DNA of 6,019 bases from Pseudomonadota bacterium. Its GTDB lineage: Bacteria > Pseudomonadota > Gammaproteobacteria > Xanthomonadales > Rhodanobacteraceae. The position numbers were made by a program, and so were the translations under genes. The stretch spans positions 1-6,019 of the forward strand of contig JAEZQS010000174.1 of assembly GCA_023412995.1 (NCBI GenBank). Reading direction: 5' to 3'. Under the pieces are notes generated by a model. The model worked only from the letters and a program-made list of their open reading frames with translations. It was not told where the DNA came from and ran no database searches. This document shows positions 6,019 to 6,019 of this stretch, piece by piece; position 1 is the stretch's first letter; the number at the start of each line of letters is the position of its first letter.

Positions 6019-6019
6019 G

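Noticed and set aside
1..6019. CRISPR array, tRNA/rRNA genes, insertion sequences or attachment sites
   Set aside because: I saw no regularly spaced repeats, tRNA-like cloverleaf, rRNA signature, transposase motifs or terminal inverted repeats; coding density accounts for almost all of the window.

Overview
The window is a single-direction block of genes, all read on the minus strand, from a very GC-rich Gram-negative bacterium. The outer-membrane lipoprotein channel and the periplasmic adaptor both imply two membranes. The style of the proteins fits a high-GC proteobacterium, but the sequence alone does not fix a genus. Read in the direction of transcription (right to left), the order is: the 3' end of a polyketide/PUFA-type synthase ending in an acyl carrier protein (ACP) domain (5662-6018); a spacer of about 140 bp; a PAPS-type sulfotransferase (4608-5519); an unrecognised 154-residue helical protein (4151-4615); a NodT/OprM-type outer-membrane lipoprotein (2634-4139); a large three-part membrane protein, PqqD-like + M50-like membrane core + HlyD adaptor (196-2637); and the first codons of another probable synthase subunit (1-153).

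The four central genes are very tightly packed. There is an 8-bp overlap between the sulfotransferase and the 154-residue protein, an 11-bp gap to the outer-membrane gene, and a 4-bp ATGA overlap to the adaptor gene. They look like one translationally coupled operon. Because PKS-like pieces lie on both sides, the most economical reading is that the central genes belong to the biosynthetic cluster. The synthase would build a fatty or polyketide chain on ACPs with the PUFA-type LGIDSIKR motif, the sulfotransferase would sulfate it or another cluster product, and the adaptor/channel pair would carry the product across the envelope. The product itself is not known from this sequence.

The most unusual element is the 813-residue adaptor. 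It keeps the layout of the 'peptide zinc metalloprotease-like' PqqD-M50-HlyD proteins, but the metalloprotease metal site appears to be gone: there is no HExxH anywhere, and the later Asp-containing motif is replaced by NPLAKGSAYF. Its HlyD part carries a clean RxxxLxxxxxxS channel-docking signature. No ABC or RND pump gene is present in the window. The second open question is the 154-residue protein wedged between the sulfotransferase and the channel, for which no family is recognised.

The only stretch without a convincing gene is 5520-5661, which contains short GC-rich direct and inverted repeats but no clear promoter. Long plus-strand open frames exist opposite the real genes, but they are compositional shadows.
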